Below, in pieces: positions 30,026 through 40,705 of a stretch of DNA of 64,000 bases. Position 1 is the first letter of the stretch. The number at the start of each line of letters is the position of its first letter. The notes below the pieces were generated by a model, which ran no database searches, was not told the DNA's origin, and saw only the letters and a program-made list of their open reading frames with translations. Origin of the DNA: Blastobasis lacticolella (Eukaryota; Arthropoda; Insecta; Lepidoptera; Blastobasidae); the NCBI GenBank assembly GCA_905147135.1, contig LR990065.1:682001-746000 (forward strand), given 5' to 3'. The translations under genes and the position numbers were made by a program.

Positions 30026-30224
30026 GCGCAGACAGGAGACACCATGTGTGGGAGAGGAAGGAAAATTAACGCCGCTTCCAAGGTGGTTCTCCGTGGGGAA
30101 AAGAAACGGCAAGAAACCCACAGAGCCTACGTTAATTCTTTTTTTTTTAAACATGTCTTATATACTAATACATTATTTGTCCTATATACTATCTTAAAAG
30201 TAAATACCTGTATAGAACAGCAGT

Positions 30225-30545
30225 TCAGTCCCATGGACTTTTGTCATTTACATATTCAGATATACTATAATAACTTTTTTGACATAATTTGTTTTTTATA
30301 GCGACTTTAAATTTATTCAATGGTAAATTCTGAATATCTGTTGGAACCTTATTATAAAAGGTTCCAACAGATATACACATGTTGAGGAATACCAAAAATG
30401 CATAAGTAATTCTTATTTCAGAGAGGACCATTCTGTTACCGACACGCACATCGGGCACGGATACTGTGCCTACTTCCAGGTGGACAGATAGCAATGATAA
30501 TGTATTCGTTATGTTTGCCCGACACATCATATGCCATGCGGTCAC
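30225..30545 (-). pseudogene. LINE ORF2 C-terminal fragment
   Basis: Ends in TFYNKVPTDIQNLPLNKFKV and KLCQKSYYSISEYVNDKSPW then a stop. This resembles the ORF2 C-terminus of jockey/CR1-like LINEs and the fragment at 20802-20987. An accidental palindrome (TATCTGTTGGAACC...) at about 30337-30373 lies within it. Confidence 0.6.
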
Positions 30546-30903
30546 GGTTGTACCTTGGCAAGCGCTATATGATATAAATCAGCGATACGAAAGCGCCATC
30601 ATGCGGTAAGTTGGCTGTATGACTGTATGACCAAAAGTATGACCATCAATATTAAAATGAAAAATGTTACGTAAGCCAGAGCCGGAGCTGTCTTGCTGCA
30701 ATTGGTTTAAACTCAATTGCATCACAACGGCGGCGTACAATCAGAGATCAGCGGTATGGCTGCTAATAATGATAGTAGATTTTTTTTATACAAGACAGGC
30801 ATTGCAGGCCTGCCTCATAATATCTGTGTAAGATGAGTGTAGTGGATATTTTTAAGAGGCCTGCAACGGAAGAATGAACTACATTTATTGCTTCATATTT
30901 TAG

Positions 30904-31013
30904 TGTGATGAACGACAATCGGGATCTAGTTGAAATCCTTCAGGAACCGATCACGAAAGTGTTTGAAGATTCAGCACGAGTCATAAGGCATTGGACAGAA
31001 AGCCAAGCCAGAG
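30904..31013 (+). CDS. Host gene II, candidate exon C
   Basis: Acceptor GCTTCATATTTTAG, donor GTCAGT, phase 1 out. The frame reads NDNRDLVEILQEPITKVFED and SARVIRHWTESQAR. The outgoing phase fits exon D exactly (forming Gly across the junction). The incoming phase at this acceptor is 2, whereas exon B leaves in phase 1, so either an exon is missing between them or the alternative acceptor at 30929 (ATCTAG) is used. Confidence 0.5.
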
Positions 31014-31302
31014 GTCAGTTTCACAATAAGTAAAGGTAATTTTTACTTGTTTTATTAAGTCGCGTTTTTAAATTTTTCTAAGTCACGAGTTGGATGGCTT
31101 TAGACAAGAGGATACTGAAGACCGAAAGAAAAAGAGACACAGAAAAGTTGGCATAGCGGCTTAAGCCGGGATAAATGCTAGGAGGTTTAATAACAATTTG
31201 ACATATGCGTAGATATATTTAATTTTAATTGAATGACCTAAATCTCTGAATTACTGTATGTCCGTGGGCAGACTACAGACAGAGCTCTCTGTATATTATT
31301 TA

Positions 31303-31730
31303 TACAGGGTGTAAAAAGACCGCTAGTATTAATTGAAACCCCATATTCTAACCATGAAACTGAACAACTTTCCCCAAGAAACATACCTGCGGAAATGACT
31401 TCATAATTTCACTACGCTATGTACATCGTCCGGCGCACGCCTCTCGCTCACCCAAGTGACCAGTGGCCACTGACCCTGCGCGGCCGGCCTGCACGCTTTA
31501 CATTGCGTGCTTTTACTTAAAGTGTATTTATTTCAACTGAAATTTAAACTTTGATCGTCTAAATTAATTGTGAACGATGTAGTGATACATGATATTTTTT
31601 TATTTTAAAGAATCTCGATTTCTGCCTAAACTATGAGTTTCCGCGGGTATGTTTCTTAAAGAAAGTTGTTTCGTTTCATGGGGAGAATATAGGGTTTCAA
31701 TTAATGCTAGCGGTATTTTTACACCCTGTA
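31303..31730. mobile_element. MITE with about 85-bp terminal inverted repeats and TA flanks
   Basis: The left end TACAGGGTGTAAAAAGACCG and right end TATTTTTACACCCTGTA are inverted. The match continues inward for about 85 bases (TATTAATTGAAACCCCATAT against its complement). TA at both outer edges fits a TA target duplication. The interior has no transposase. Confidence 0.8.
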
Positions 31731-32011
31731 TGTATACCAACCTGTGTGTCACAATAAAAGTATTTTAATTGAATTGATGATGATGAGTCATGACGTCGTT
31801 TCTAGATTTATCATACTTACTTACTTTGATGGCTCAGCGACCCGAAGTGGATCTTGGCCTCCGACACAAGAACTCGCCAATGGCGAGATTTATCATATTA
31901 TTATCAATTTCTTTTTCATTTTTTATGTTATTCTTGGCTGTAAAGCCAAGTCCAAATCTACAAACTGTCAAGGCACAATTTTCCCTATTTTATATTCCAC
32001 TTATTTTTCAG

Positions 32012-32220
32012 GAAACCTATCATATTACTGCGACCTGATAAGAGATCGCCATGCCCAAAAATGGGATCTAAACCCGATATTGGATCACTACAGCTTATTC
32101 ATAGACAAAGAATCCCAGCCTCGGGTGAAACAGATTACTTCAGCGTTCCTTGAATATCCTATTATTGTGATAGCGAAGTATATGAGTATTAACGACCTCG
32201 TGCTGGCAATTTTCATTGAA
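32012..32220 (+). CDS. Host gene II, exon D
   Basis: A strong acceptor (CCACTTATTTTTCAG) and donor (GTAAGC) bound a 209-nt exon, phase 1 in and phase 0 out, with no stops in its 69 full codons. The peptide is well mixed and looks like a folded helical segment (NLSYYCDLIRDRHAQKWDLN, VKQITSAFLEYPIIVIAKYM, INDLVLAIFIE). It joins exon C (phase 1) and exon E (phase 0) without a frame break. This is one of the best supported exons of the gene. The function is unknown; no motif was recognised. Confidence 0.7.
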
Positions 32221-32529
32221 GTAAGCTTTGTAACGAATACTGACCACGTACCAGCAAGCGTATTGTAGGACGTCCCTTACGCTTTTTCAAGTAAATAAAT
32301 CCCTGACATCCCTTACGAATCAGTAAGTCCAAAAACAAGAATACAAAAATGTTCTTCCTTACAGTCCAAGGTAAAAACAACTAATAAGAAGTATTATGCA
32401 ACTTCAATATATATAGATCACCTGGATTGTGCACGTGTTTAAAAGTTTTTTTACCATTTTTTCCTTGAAAAATTTTACGAATACACTGAAATCTTCGAAA
32501 CGATAGCGATTCCGAATACAATCGTTGTC

Positions 32530-32635
32530 AAGTGTTGTACAGTTATATATCGGTTAACTTCAGCCTCGTATTTATCTTTACGAAGTGGAAGTAGCCGGTG
32601 TGCATTTTTTACGGCCAATACCTGGGACAACATTT
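32530..32635. mobile_element. MITE family N, copy 1 (diverged)
   Basis: TGTACAGTTATATATCGG at the left and GTGTGCATTTTTTACGGCCA, ATACCTGG at the right match the ends of the copies near 39.5 and 41.4 kb. Confidence 0.5.
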
Positions 32636-33385
32636 TTGAATCATTTACCACTTTTGACACGGTTTCCAATTTTGATTTTTGGCATGATAATTCTTTTATT
32701 TGGCAAAAAAATTAAAACATTTTGATGCATGATGCTTATTTACCCTGTTTTAGAATTATACTCTTTCGGTGTTGCCCATATGATATAAAAATATTAAATT
32801 TTTCATGCCGAAAATCAAAATTGAAAACTGTTCGAATCGAGGCAAGCGCTTCAAAAATAGAGTCCCTGGGACTATTTTGAATGGCTGGCATCCACGCATG
32901 AGCTTGTCTTCTAATGCCTGTCTTTTCTATCTCTAGCATCTTAATACTCTTAATGTGAAAGAGATAGGGAGAACACGCGTCCGCTTGTATCCAATAGCTG
33001 TATTTTTAATTTTGCAAGAGCAACTTACCATGAATGTGAAAGACCTAATCTATTTTTGAACGGCTCGTATAATGCGAGCGGTTCAAAAATAGGGCACCTG
33101 TAGATAGGAACGCGAACTATAGTGATTTATCAATATTTTTGCGGTTAATTCGCAGATCTTTACATAAAAATGAGATCGGAGTAACATCATCGAACATTTT
33201 CTGTTCTCATTATTTTAAGAAGCTTAGCCATTTGTCAAAAAAATACTGATAAGCCCTTTTAGTTCACGTTCAACAATTTTACCAGAATCTCCATTATACT
33301 GTTTGGAAGATTCTAATGGAATCGTGAAATTTTTGCCTGAAAAAATGATGGAAAGAATGAATCCTTAAATATTTCTTTCAAGCAG

Positions 33386-33575
33386 GCGTTTGTTAATCCA
33401 TTAAGAAAACAAGTGAAATTGTCACAAAAGAATACTGTGAAAGAAATCTATTTTATGAGGGTAAAGAGACTATCGTATCTACTGAACCGCTACGCTCATA
33501 CACATAATTACCCTTCATACCGACTAATGGCAATGGCTAATGTCTCTGGTTATCTACGGGATTTTACGACACACG
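33386..33575 (+). CDS. Host gene II, exon E
   Basis: Acceptor ATTTCTTTCAAGCAG, phase 0 in, 190 nt, phase 1 out at donor GTAAGC. An acceptor three bases earlier would add one Gln. It encodes AFVNPLRKQVKLSQKNTVKE and IYFMRVKRLSYLLNRYAHTH, then NYPSYRLMAMANVSGYLRDF. It is basic and Tyr-rich. The exon and about 250 bases of the preceding intron have a diverged second copy at 36.47-36.81 kb, evidence of a local duplication. The phase fits exons D and F. Confidence 0.7.
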
Positions 33576-33718
33576 GTAAGCAGTGTTTGTTACCTTTTTG
33601 TTCAATAATTCGTTTCCGAGCGCGCTCTATACAAATAGAGTGATCATATTTTCAATAATACGCTATTAAAGGCATTGAAATTTTATGGACGTGATGTAGA
33701 AACTAGTGGTCTAGGGCT

Positions 33719-33795
33719 CTGAGGGTAGGGTAGGGGTAGGGTACGGGTACGGGTTGGGTACGGGTACGGGTAGGGTACGGGTAGGGTTCGAGTTT
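33719..33795. repeat. G-rich minisatellite (GGGTAGGG / GGGTACGG variants)
   Basis: Units such as GGGTAGGGGTAGGG and GGGTACGGGTACGGG. It is the same family as the 29.8-30.0 kb tract in opposite orientation. Quadruplex-prone. Confidence 0.9.
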
Positions 33796-34589
33796 TTCAC
33801 AATAGAAGGAGATCTCATTAAATAAATGTTGACTGTTACTGCTCCCATGCAGGATGTTTCAAAATTTTACAAAAACACTTCATATTAAATGCCAATTCTT
33901 ATTACTATTTTTTGGTCTGGAACAGGTAATTTTTGGGGATTACCCCACGTGACGAGGCCATTCAGAAATTTCTACCTAGGTAATTATTCTCTCTTATTAA
34001 CTTACACTACACTACTTTTCACTAACTTACTTACAGTACATTAGACTAACTTGTCCGTAATTTATTGTAGCTATGCGCATAACTTAATAGGTTTCTGTGG
34101 CATCGAAAAGGTGTGCGATGGACTGCATACTACTTTTGTCGTAAGTACGAGATTTCGCCTGTAGACATTCGTGAATATAGCATTGCTCACAGATGACAAA
34201 GGAACATACATCTACTTGACATACACCTAAGAAGACGAACTCACAATATAAACAATGACAAATACATCATAACCTCAATTCAATCTTATCTGCGTGGTTA
34301 TTGTCTAACTCAGTTGGAAACTAAATTTGACACTAGGTACCTAATTCAACACTGCGTCATCTACGTTGGCCACTGACTATACAGACCACAAATCAGAGTT
34401 GTCCTATGTCCTAAATCCTATTTTATGTCAAAGTTGTCCACTGGGATAGCCAATAGCCTCGCTGGACCGTTGCATAGTACAGTAATGTCAATTTATGGAC
34501 GAGAGACTTTAAACGTGATAGTGTTGGCATCGTCCACCTTCCTGCACCACTAGGTTGAATAACCTGACACGCATTTTCTATTTTATTTC

Positions 34590-34850
34590 ATACGGTAGTC
34601 AAACAGGCAAGCGTGCCACCTGATGGAAAGTGGTCACCACTGCCTATTAACATTAGCAACACCAAGAGTATCGCCAATGCGTTTCCCACCTCTATAATAC
34701 GTTGCTCTGGCAGCAAAAAGGCAAATGCCACTCCATTGCCAAAGCCACGGTTCCCCAAATCCCCACCCCATGGAGGACTGGAAACCCTACTCACCGGCAG
34801 AAACACAATACTATTTAAAATAGTATTATTTAGCTGCGATATTCTGTAAG
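34590..34850 (+). repeat. Repeat family K, copy 4 (long)
   Basis: Starts TACGGTAGTCAAACAGGCAA and ends with ATACTATTTAAAATAGTATT, an inverted repeat. It contains CCACGGTTCCCCAAATCCCC as in copies 3, 5 and 6. Confidence 0.85.
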
Positions 34851-35164
34851 GTATTATATTATATTATAGGGTTATATAATATAATACCGTTGCCGCAAAA
34901 CGACGCACAAGAGGATCACCCAACTCCTCTTTTAAATGGGTTAGGGCTACCGGGCCGAGGGCATATAGAGTTTAACGCGTTAGCTGCTTCGCTTCCTGTA
35001 ACGTTGGGACGCTAACTACTCCCACTGACGTACTCGCCAAGCAGTAGGTAGCAGTGGCGTCACCGCATCGTACCATAATTATTTAGTCATCGTCATCAAC
35101 CTGGCGTCTATCCCTGTTATGATAGTGTGAGAGTGGCATGGAAAGATATGCCACCATAATACCA

Positions 35165-35392
35165 TGTATAATCAAAGCTTGTGTTATGGGCGCCAGAAAA
35201 CTAATAAAAAAATCATTATTTTTAAATACAAATTTATTATACTATACATACGTACAACATCCAGACCCAAAACAGAAATTAAAATTAATCATTTCAGTTT
35301 CTGCCCGGCCAGGAATAAAGCCAGGGACCTTTGCTTGGCATACCGGCTTTTAACCAACTAAACCACTCAGGCCGGCACCATTGGTCCTATGT
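35165..35392 (-). mobile_element. SINE family S, copy 6
   Basis: Inverted tail with GCTTGTGTTATGGGCGCC, inverted body with CCAGACCCAAAACAGAAATT, and a tRNA-like head ending TTAACCAACTAAACCACTCA on the plus strand, the complement of the A-box region. Confidence 0.8.
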
Positions 35393-35447
35393 TAGAGTAA
35401 TATAATAAATATTTAAATAAATGTTTATTTTACTATTATAATAACAG

Positions 35448-35734
35448 GTACACAAAATGCCAGTGCGACAACGCTAACTGGCCTGGAGACACTGAAAAAG
35501 AAAGAAGGCCAGACGTCAAATGCGGAATATAAAGCAAATAAACGAAGAACGAAACCTCTACCGAAGGCAAAAACAAGACTAGGGAATAGAATGTTAAGAC
35601 TTCGAAACTCAGGAAACTCAGGAAATTACTCCATATCTAAAACGCGACATCGACAATCACAAGTTGCTGTGGCTTACAATAATTTGAAACAGAAAATTAT
35701 TAATAATTTGATAGCAAAAGGAGGTATTAAATAA
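35448..35734 (+). CDS. Host gene II, terminal exon F
   Basis: Acceptor TACTATTATAATAACAG, phase 1 in, 94 sense codons, stop TAA at 35732-35734. The product is highly basic: GLETLKKKEGQTSNAEYKAN, KRRTKPLPKAKTRLGNRMLR, with a Ser/Gly/Asn stretch and a lysine-rich end. The phase matches exon E across a 1.9-kb intron holding a K repeat and a SINE. The composition suggests nucleic-acid binding or nuclear localisation, which is inference only. The downstream exon at 36967 has similar composition (TPLKATTRLVRYKTKT) and may be its duplicate. Confidence 0.7.
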
Positions 35735-35739
35735 TTTAC

Positions 35740-36470
35740 TTATATGGACTCAAAACAGTGTTTACAAGCTAAACAGGTAGTCGCCAATGAGGAGTTTTCC
35801 AGTCGGTATTGATAGTTGGTTTCAAAAAGCATCAATAGACGCTCCTACAATTTTAGTAATCTTTTTATAATCTGTATGATGGTGGCAGTGATTTCATGCA
35901 GCCAACTAATACTAAAATTAAAAATAAATTGTTTATTATTATAAACATAACTGTTAAAGGTTGAACGAAGTGTAAAAAGAAATATTTATAGAAGTTGGCA
36001 CTATGTTCCATTATTATTACAACCTCTAAAATGGTTGAAAACTATTTACAAATACAATATTATCCAATACATCGTACCCAGTGTTTATATCCTGTTTGCT
36101 AAGAACCTATTTCAAGCGATTATTATCAATTACAAAAATTGTCGGGGCGCCATCTAGTGAGTGGTTAGAAATGCTTTAGATACCTATTGGAAAACTGCTC
36201 ATTAATTCCGTTTATCGGTTTCGACCGACAATTCAATCTTTGGACCGGCCTTTGTAAAGATCTTTGAGGGTGGCTTATGCCCCGCAGTGGCCGTCTTCCC
36301 GCTGATATGATGATAATGATGACCGGACAAAAATTATACTAATCCTACAAATTTTTCGAAACCATAGCAAATCAGGGAAAATACTGTATAATAAGGTATT
36401 AAATGCGTGGATCTTGTCTTAAATATATTAATTGTAAGAAAATTGATTGTAGGTTATAGAAATGATATAT
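35740..36470. other. Stretch without recognised features
   Basis: AT-rich, no exon with paired splice sites and no repeat shared with the rest of the window was found. Confidence 0.4.
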
Positions 36471-36654
36471 CTTTATTTAAAAGCAGATCTTTTCTGAAAT
36501 ATGAGAATGGTGTAAAATGGTATGGTTATATTTTATAAGAAGCCTAGCCAAAAACCAAAAAAATATTGATAAATTCTTTCGTATAATATTTTACTTGAAT
36601 CGCTATGGTTTAAAAATTTCATTGCATTAGTAAAGTTTTTGACGAAACAGGCCC

Positions 36655-36817
36655 TTAAAACCAGTATAGACGAACAAGAATTCTGCACGATTTGTTCGAA
36701 ACGCTTAAACAATTTTGCTTTCTATACTACTGACAGAAAGGAATTTTTATATGGAAACAAATGCGCACCGCCCTCATATTCCCCGCATAGTAATCGTGAC
36801 GCGCGGTTTCTGTCCGG
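36655..36817 (+). CDS. Host gene III, candidate exon (diverged duplicate of exon E)
   Basis: The acceptor TGACGAAACAG is followed in phase 0 by ALKTSIDEQEFCTICSKRLN, NFAFYTTDRKEFLYGNKCAP, PSYSPHSNRDARFLSG. The start, length and spacing of aromatic residues parallel exon E, and the intron upstream shares TAAGAAGC.TAGCCA and AAAAAAATA.TGATAA with the intron upstream of exon E. The donor is uncertain: TCCG|GTTGCT (36817) gives the phase needed by the next exon but is weak, while a stronger GTAAGT near 36880 would create a stop at the junction. Confidence 0.4.
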
Positions 36818-36966
36818 TTGCTACGCGGTGACTATCTGTCCGGTTGTAGGACGCGTACGCATTCACTGTCCTGATTGTAAGTGGCGACGTATAAAACGGG
36901 TCCTCATTGTTTATTTGAGTTGTTTTACTACAATTATGTTAAAAACATTGTTCTAATGGCAAACAG

Positions 36967-37113
36967 GACTAAGAACACCATTGAAGGCCACAACGAGACT
37001 CGTGAGGTATAAAACCAAAACACCATCACGTCAACGCAAAAAGGTTACACGGACTCATTCGAAACCAAAAATCAAAGTTGAAGAAAGAAAAAAGGAAATG
37101 AGTACAGAAGCAG
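36967..37113 (+). CDS. Host gene III, exon G (basic)
   Basis: Acceptor CTAATGGCAAACAG, phase 1 in, 147 nt, phase 1 out at donor GTAAAA. It encodes TPLKATTRLVRYKTKTPSRQ and KKVTRTHSKPKIKVEERKKE, which is extremely basic. It joins exon H in phase. It resembles the first part of exon F in position and composition. Confidence 0.55.
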
Positions 37114-37746
37114 GTAAAATTAATGTTTAATTATTTTCTCTACACTCTTCTTAATGTTCCAATATTACAATCACGAAAAAACGTGTTTAACGTACTTTCT
37201 TAGTATAGATACTTTCTACTTACATCATTATATTTATACAGATATCATTTGTAAAACGGCAGTAAGAATCACAAAATAACATTTGTGCCTCTCTAGCTCG
37301 AAAAGGGTGCTATTGGTTAGTAAAAACTCGCAGCAAAAACGTATTCTGCTATAAGCGGGAGGAAAAGTGACTTACTGTAATAACTGTTAGTGTACTGCTG
37401 CTGCCGCTAGAGTGTTACCACGAATACACCAAACGATTTAATGCACCATAAACACACACTCCGTGGAAAAGTTTCACACGAGAGTACTCTATTCTGGCTC
37501 GTGCCGTCACTGTACTCAGGTCTATATTAGAATCACAGGCATATTCTTCTTCGCTAGTTTGTGATTTAAAGTCAACACTTACACTTAACACGAATTTGCT
37601 CTCTTATTAAACAAAAAAATATATTTTTTCTAAACTTTTTCAACCATTTTCTCCTCCGAAATTGTTGTAAAGTTAATTACGTAATACTGGTAGGACCCTA
37701 CATATGCACAATGTATTAAAATAAGTTGTTTACTTATTTTTTACAG

Positions 37747-38159
37747 TAACTTATCGCAATATGGAGAGGCACAATTCTACCCCGAGAGCACATATTGAAA
37801 TTCAAGTTTTAAATAAAAATGTTAGCTTATTGAGAGGTGACGTAAGTCATCTAAACGACAAGTATAAAGCAATCCTTTCAAATTTAAAGCAACGCAACAA
37901 CAGTCATCATGGTATAAATAAAGAAAAAACGACGACGAGAAATAATGTGCCAAATATATTACGACAACTCGACTTAAGCGAGATATTACAAAAAAATACT
38001 CACCGACCGCCTAAAAATAATTCAGTCAATAAAGACAATAGACAAGTAGAAAAGCTTAATGCATTTATTGATAAATACAAAAGTAATGCATTTTTTCATG
38101 CATTTATTAATCAATACAAAAACAACGAACACTTTGATTCGCTTATTAAAAATACATAA
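37747..38159 (+). CDS. Host gene III, exon H with internal repeat
   Basis: Acceptor TTACTTATTTTTTACAG, phase 1 in, 136 sense codons to TAA 38157-38159. It has a coiled-coil-like middle (IQVLNKNVSLLRGDVSHLND, KYKAILSNLKQRNN) and a short internal duplication near the end (NAFIDKYKSN and HAFINQYKNN). It is polar and basic overall, and not recognised. A one-base shift in the A-rich sequence around the stop would fuse it to the open frame that follows (38166-38521), so the stop may be recent or a sequence error. Confidence 0.6.
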
Positions 38160-38165
38160 AAAACA

Positions 38166-38521
38166 TTTTGGTATATGGCTATAGCCAAACTAATATTCAA
38201 CTAAATTCCCAGCAACGAGACGAATACGTTGAAGTTATTGATAGAAAAGATAGAGCAGGTGGTCTTCAAAAATATAAATTAGTTAACGAAAAACATATTA
38301 CGAAAACACCTTACACAAAGGTCACTACTACTATTGATATTTCCAAGAGAACTAAACACCGAACTGTTAATAATAAAACAAAATTGCCACAACAGAAGAA
38401 AAATAAATCTAATCAGCTTCCCAATATTGACAAGGAAAATCTATGGAGAAGAAAGTTTAAAGACTTTTTAAAAAATCGAAAGTTGTCCAAAAGCTTATTG
38501 ATTATTCAAGAAGAAAAATGA
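38166..38521 (+). pseudogene. Frameshifted continuation of exon H
   Basis: Open for about 118 codons directly after exon H in another frame, without a good ATG or acceptor. The peptide (DEYVEVIDRKDRAGGLQKYK, then a Lys/Thr/Asn-rich basic part, LWRRKFKDFLKNRKLSKSLL) has the same composition as exon H. Reading it as the same coding exon after an indel is the simplest view. Confidence 0.45.
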
Positions 38522-38649
38522 AAATTACCACGACTACCAACAATAGACAAATTAAATCCAAAATGAATGACTACAATAAATAATCACTGCTTATTTTGGA
38601 AAGCAAATTGCATGTTTTGCAAGCATGGCATTGTGGTCTCATCGATCAA

Positions 38650-38905
38650 TAATATGGTTATATGAAAGCATAATTTATCAAAGAATATTGCGGTCTTCCC
38701 AAATACATAGACAATGAATGACTATCCATCAAAATGTATAGTTTTAAAAATAAAGGGTTTTCTAGTAAGGGCAGGTCGATGTTGAAATGGAGTAAAACAA
38801 ACTGTGTATGAGGAATTATAGAAATTATTTTTTTTATTTGAAAAATTCGTTTATGCCAATAAGTATGGAAAATGATATCGTTCAAATGTTCGCCACGGCT
38901 TTGAA
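38650..38905 (-). pseudogene. DDE transposase C-terminal remnant (minus)
   Basis: The minus strand encodes RGEHLNDIIFHT followed by continuing AT-rich sequence. RGGHLNDIIFHT-like ends are, from memory, the C-terminus of mariner/Tc-like transposases in insects. It is short and isolated. Confidence 0.35.
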
Positions 38906-39192
38906 CGTCGCCCGAATCCAAGAGGACCTATTTTTGATTTGTTGGCCTTTGTGAGCGTTTTGCATTAGCATTGAATGGTGTTTTTTTTCTTGTGGGGTAC
39001 TGTACTTCAGGAATGAAGTCACAGGTCTATGCCAATAAGGCGCAATTGACCGATGCCCTCAAAGGCAACATAGCCCAGGCCATCAAATTCAATCAGATCA
39101 ATGCGGTAGATTTATTAAAAAATGGACCAGATTTGTGCCACAGTGCAAAGCAGCGGCGGGCAATTGAACATTATCATTTTCCATACTTATAG
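38900..39192 (+). pseudogene. DDE transposase C-terminal remnant (plus)
   Basis: Encodes a decayed W-PL.....NGVFFLVG segment, then KSQVYANKAQLTDALKGNIA and ends HFPYL stop. This resembles the SPDL..CDFFLWGYLKSQVY block and helical tail of mariner/Tc-like transposases. A small insertion interrupts it (GYCTSGM). Confidence 0.45.
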
Positions 39193-39449
39193 GCATAGAT
39201 GGGGTTCCCAAATAAAAAACATTTTTACTAATACCTAATAGAGAGTTTGTTTTATTCGATGTCAACATCGATCCGCCCTTATTGGAAAATCCTTTAAAAT
39301 ATTATTGTACTTCATGGTATCTACTATGTAGATTGACGAGGCTTACTATATTTAAGTAAAAAAATATAGAAATAAGTATTAAAAGTATCTGCTAAAATTT
39401 TAAATTGATTTAATTTTTTTTTATAATCATCGAATCTGCTTAGTGAATT

Positions 39450-39550
39450 AACAGGTATACAGGTAAATAATGCACATGGCTTCGTAGATCGTCGTCTCTG
39501 TGCCGAAAATACCCGATGTGCATTATTTATGGCTGATACCTGTGCGTTAG
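39450..39550. mobile_element. MITE family N, copy 2
   Basis: AACAGGTATACAGGTAAATA and AATGCACATGGCTTCG at the left pair with CGATGTGCATTATTTATGGC and TGATACCTGT at the right. Confidence 0.6.
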
Positions 39551-39879
39551 TATCTACCTATGTCGTTACCAGATTTTAGAATTGATCACTTCATCATATG
39601 GCCAACAATTTCATGAAATGAGTGTTTGTGACGAACTGCTTTAGGAGCAAACTCCTCCATCAAGCCAATAATCTTGGAGTTCAAAATATTTATTTTGAGA
39701 CCTACAGTGTCAGCTAGATACAACTCTGACTTCACGTTACCATCCCCCATCGGGCGATGTATCAGTTATGTGGTCGATCTATAATTATCAACTATTTTTC
39801 TATACTTCTTTACCGAAGAAATTTGGTGAACATGGCCACTCACCAAGGTTTCTATCATCATTATCTTGCTGTTGTGCTC

Positions 39880-40195
39880 TCGCCCGCGAGGGTTACCCTT
39901 GATCGTTGTACAGGATTCGGTAGGTCAGGTAATTACAGTGAAGCTGCGATATGACCACCGTGACCCTGTTAACATTGAAAACTGACCAGATTGGATCATA
40001 ATTAAACATTTATTCGCCTGAATGTGTAGGTTTCCTTCACTGTAGAGCATCGATTAGTGTTCAACTAATGTACTTACATAACTCCTTGGCAAAAGTCATT
40101 GGTACATAGTGGCACTGGGAATTAACTCTGTACCTTTTAGCTTACGAGGCCGACCCGCTAGCCATTAAGTTACCGACCCTCCAACGTCGCGGCAA
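39880..40195 (-). mobile_element. tRNA-derived SINE, family T, copy 2 (degenerate)
   Basis: Shares GGTAATTACAGTGAAGCTGC-like, AGAGCATCGATTAGTGTTCA and AAGTCATTGGTACAT with the copy at 6.1-6.4 kb. The tRNA-like head is strongly mutated. Confidence 0.7.
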
Positions 40196-40429
40196 TAGTT
40201 CTAAGTGATGGGGCGTAAAGAGCACTATTGACGTAAACGTTCAGCGATTAAATAATCATCTTTTGAGCCAACAATCCTGGTTTCTAAAGACTATCATTCT
40301 GATATAAACGCTCCATTTCGCCTAATCTTGGATATCCACGGCTTACGTACGACAATGCCGAAATGAAGCATACTGGCGTCATCGTAAGTGGTAGGTTCTA
40401 ACCTATTGCGTCTGAATTATCATTTTTGA

Positions 40430-40705
40430 AAGATATCATCATCATCATCACAGCCCGTAACAGTCTACTGCAGGACTTAGGGCCTCTCCCACGAAAGGGG
40501 AGGTTATTGCCATAATCTCCACGCTTGGCAGGCGGCTTGGAGATCGCAGTGTTTAAATATAACAATGGAAAATGCTGCTGCCCATTATCCAGACTACGGA
40601 GACTCTTGATCTTTTGCCTTGAAAACATTAGTCACCTTATACGACACTTATGAGCGAAAGGGGTTGGTGCTATTCTACTCTGCCGGACACCACACGGCCA
40701 TTATA
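40430..40705 (-). mobile_element. SINE-like repeat family P, copy 2
   Basis: The plus strand runs from ATCATCATCATCACAGCCCG through CACGCTTGGCAGGCGGCTTG and GAGATCGCAG to ACTCTGCCGGACACCACACG. This arrangement is familiar from Lepidoptera. The copy at 52.7-52.9 kb shares the last 170 bases. Confidence 0.75.

Noticed and set aside
30333..30377. Strong hairpin as a terminator or regulatory stem
   Set aside because: The palindrome is fully explained by LINE coding sequence (GTFYNKVPTD) and is not shared with relatives in the window.
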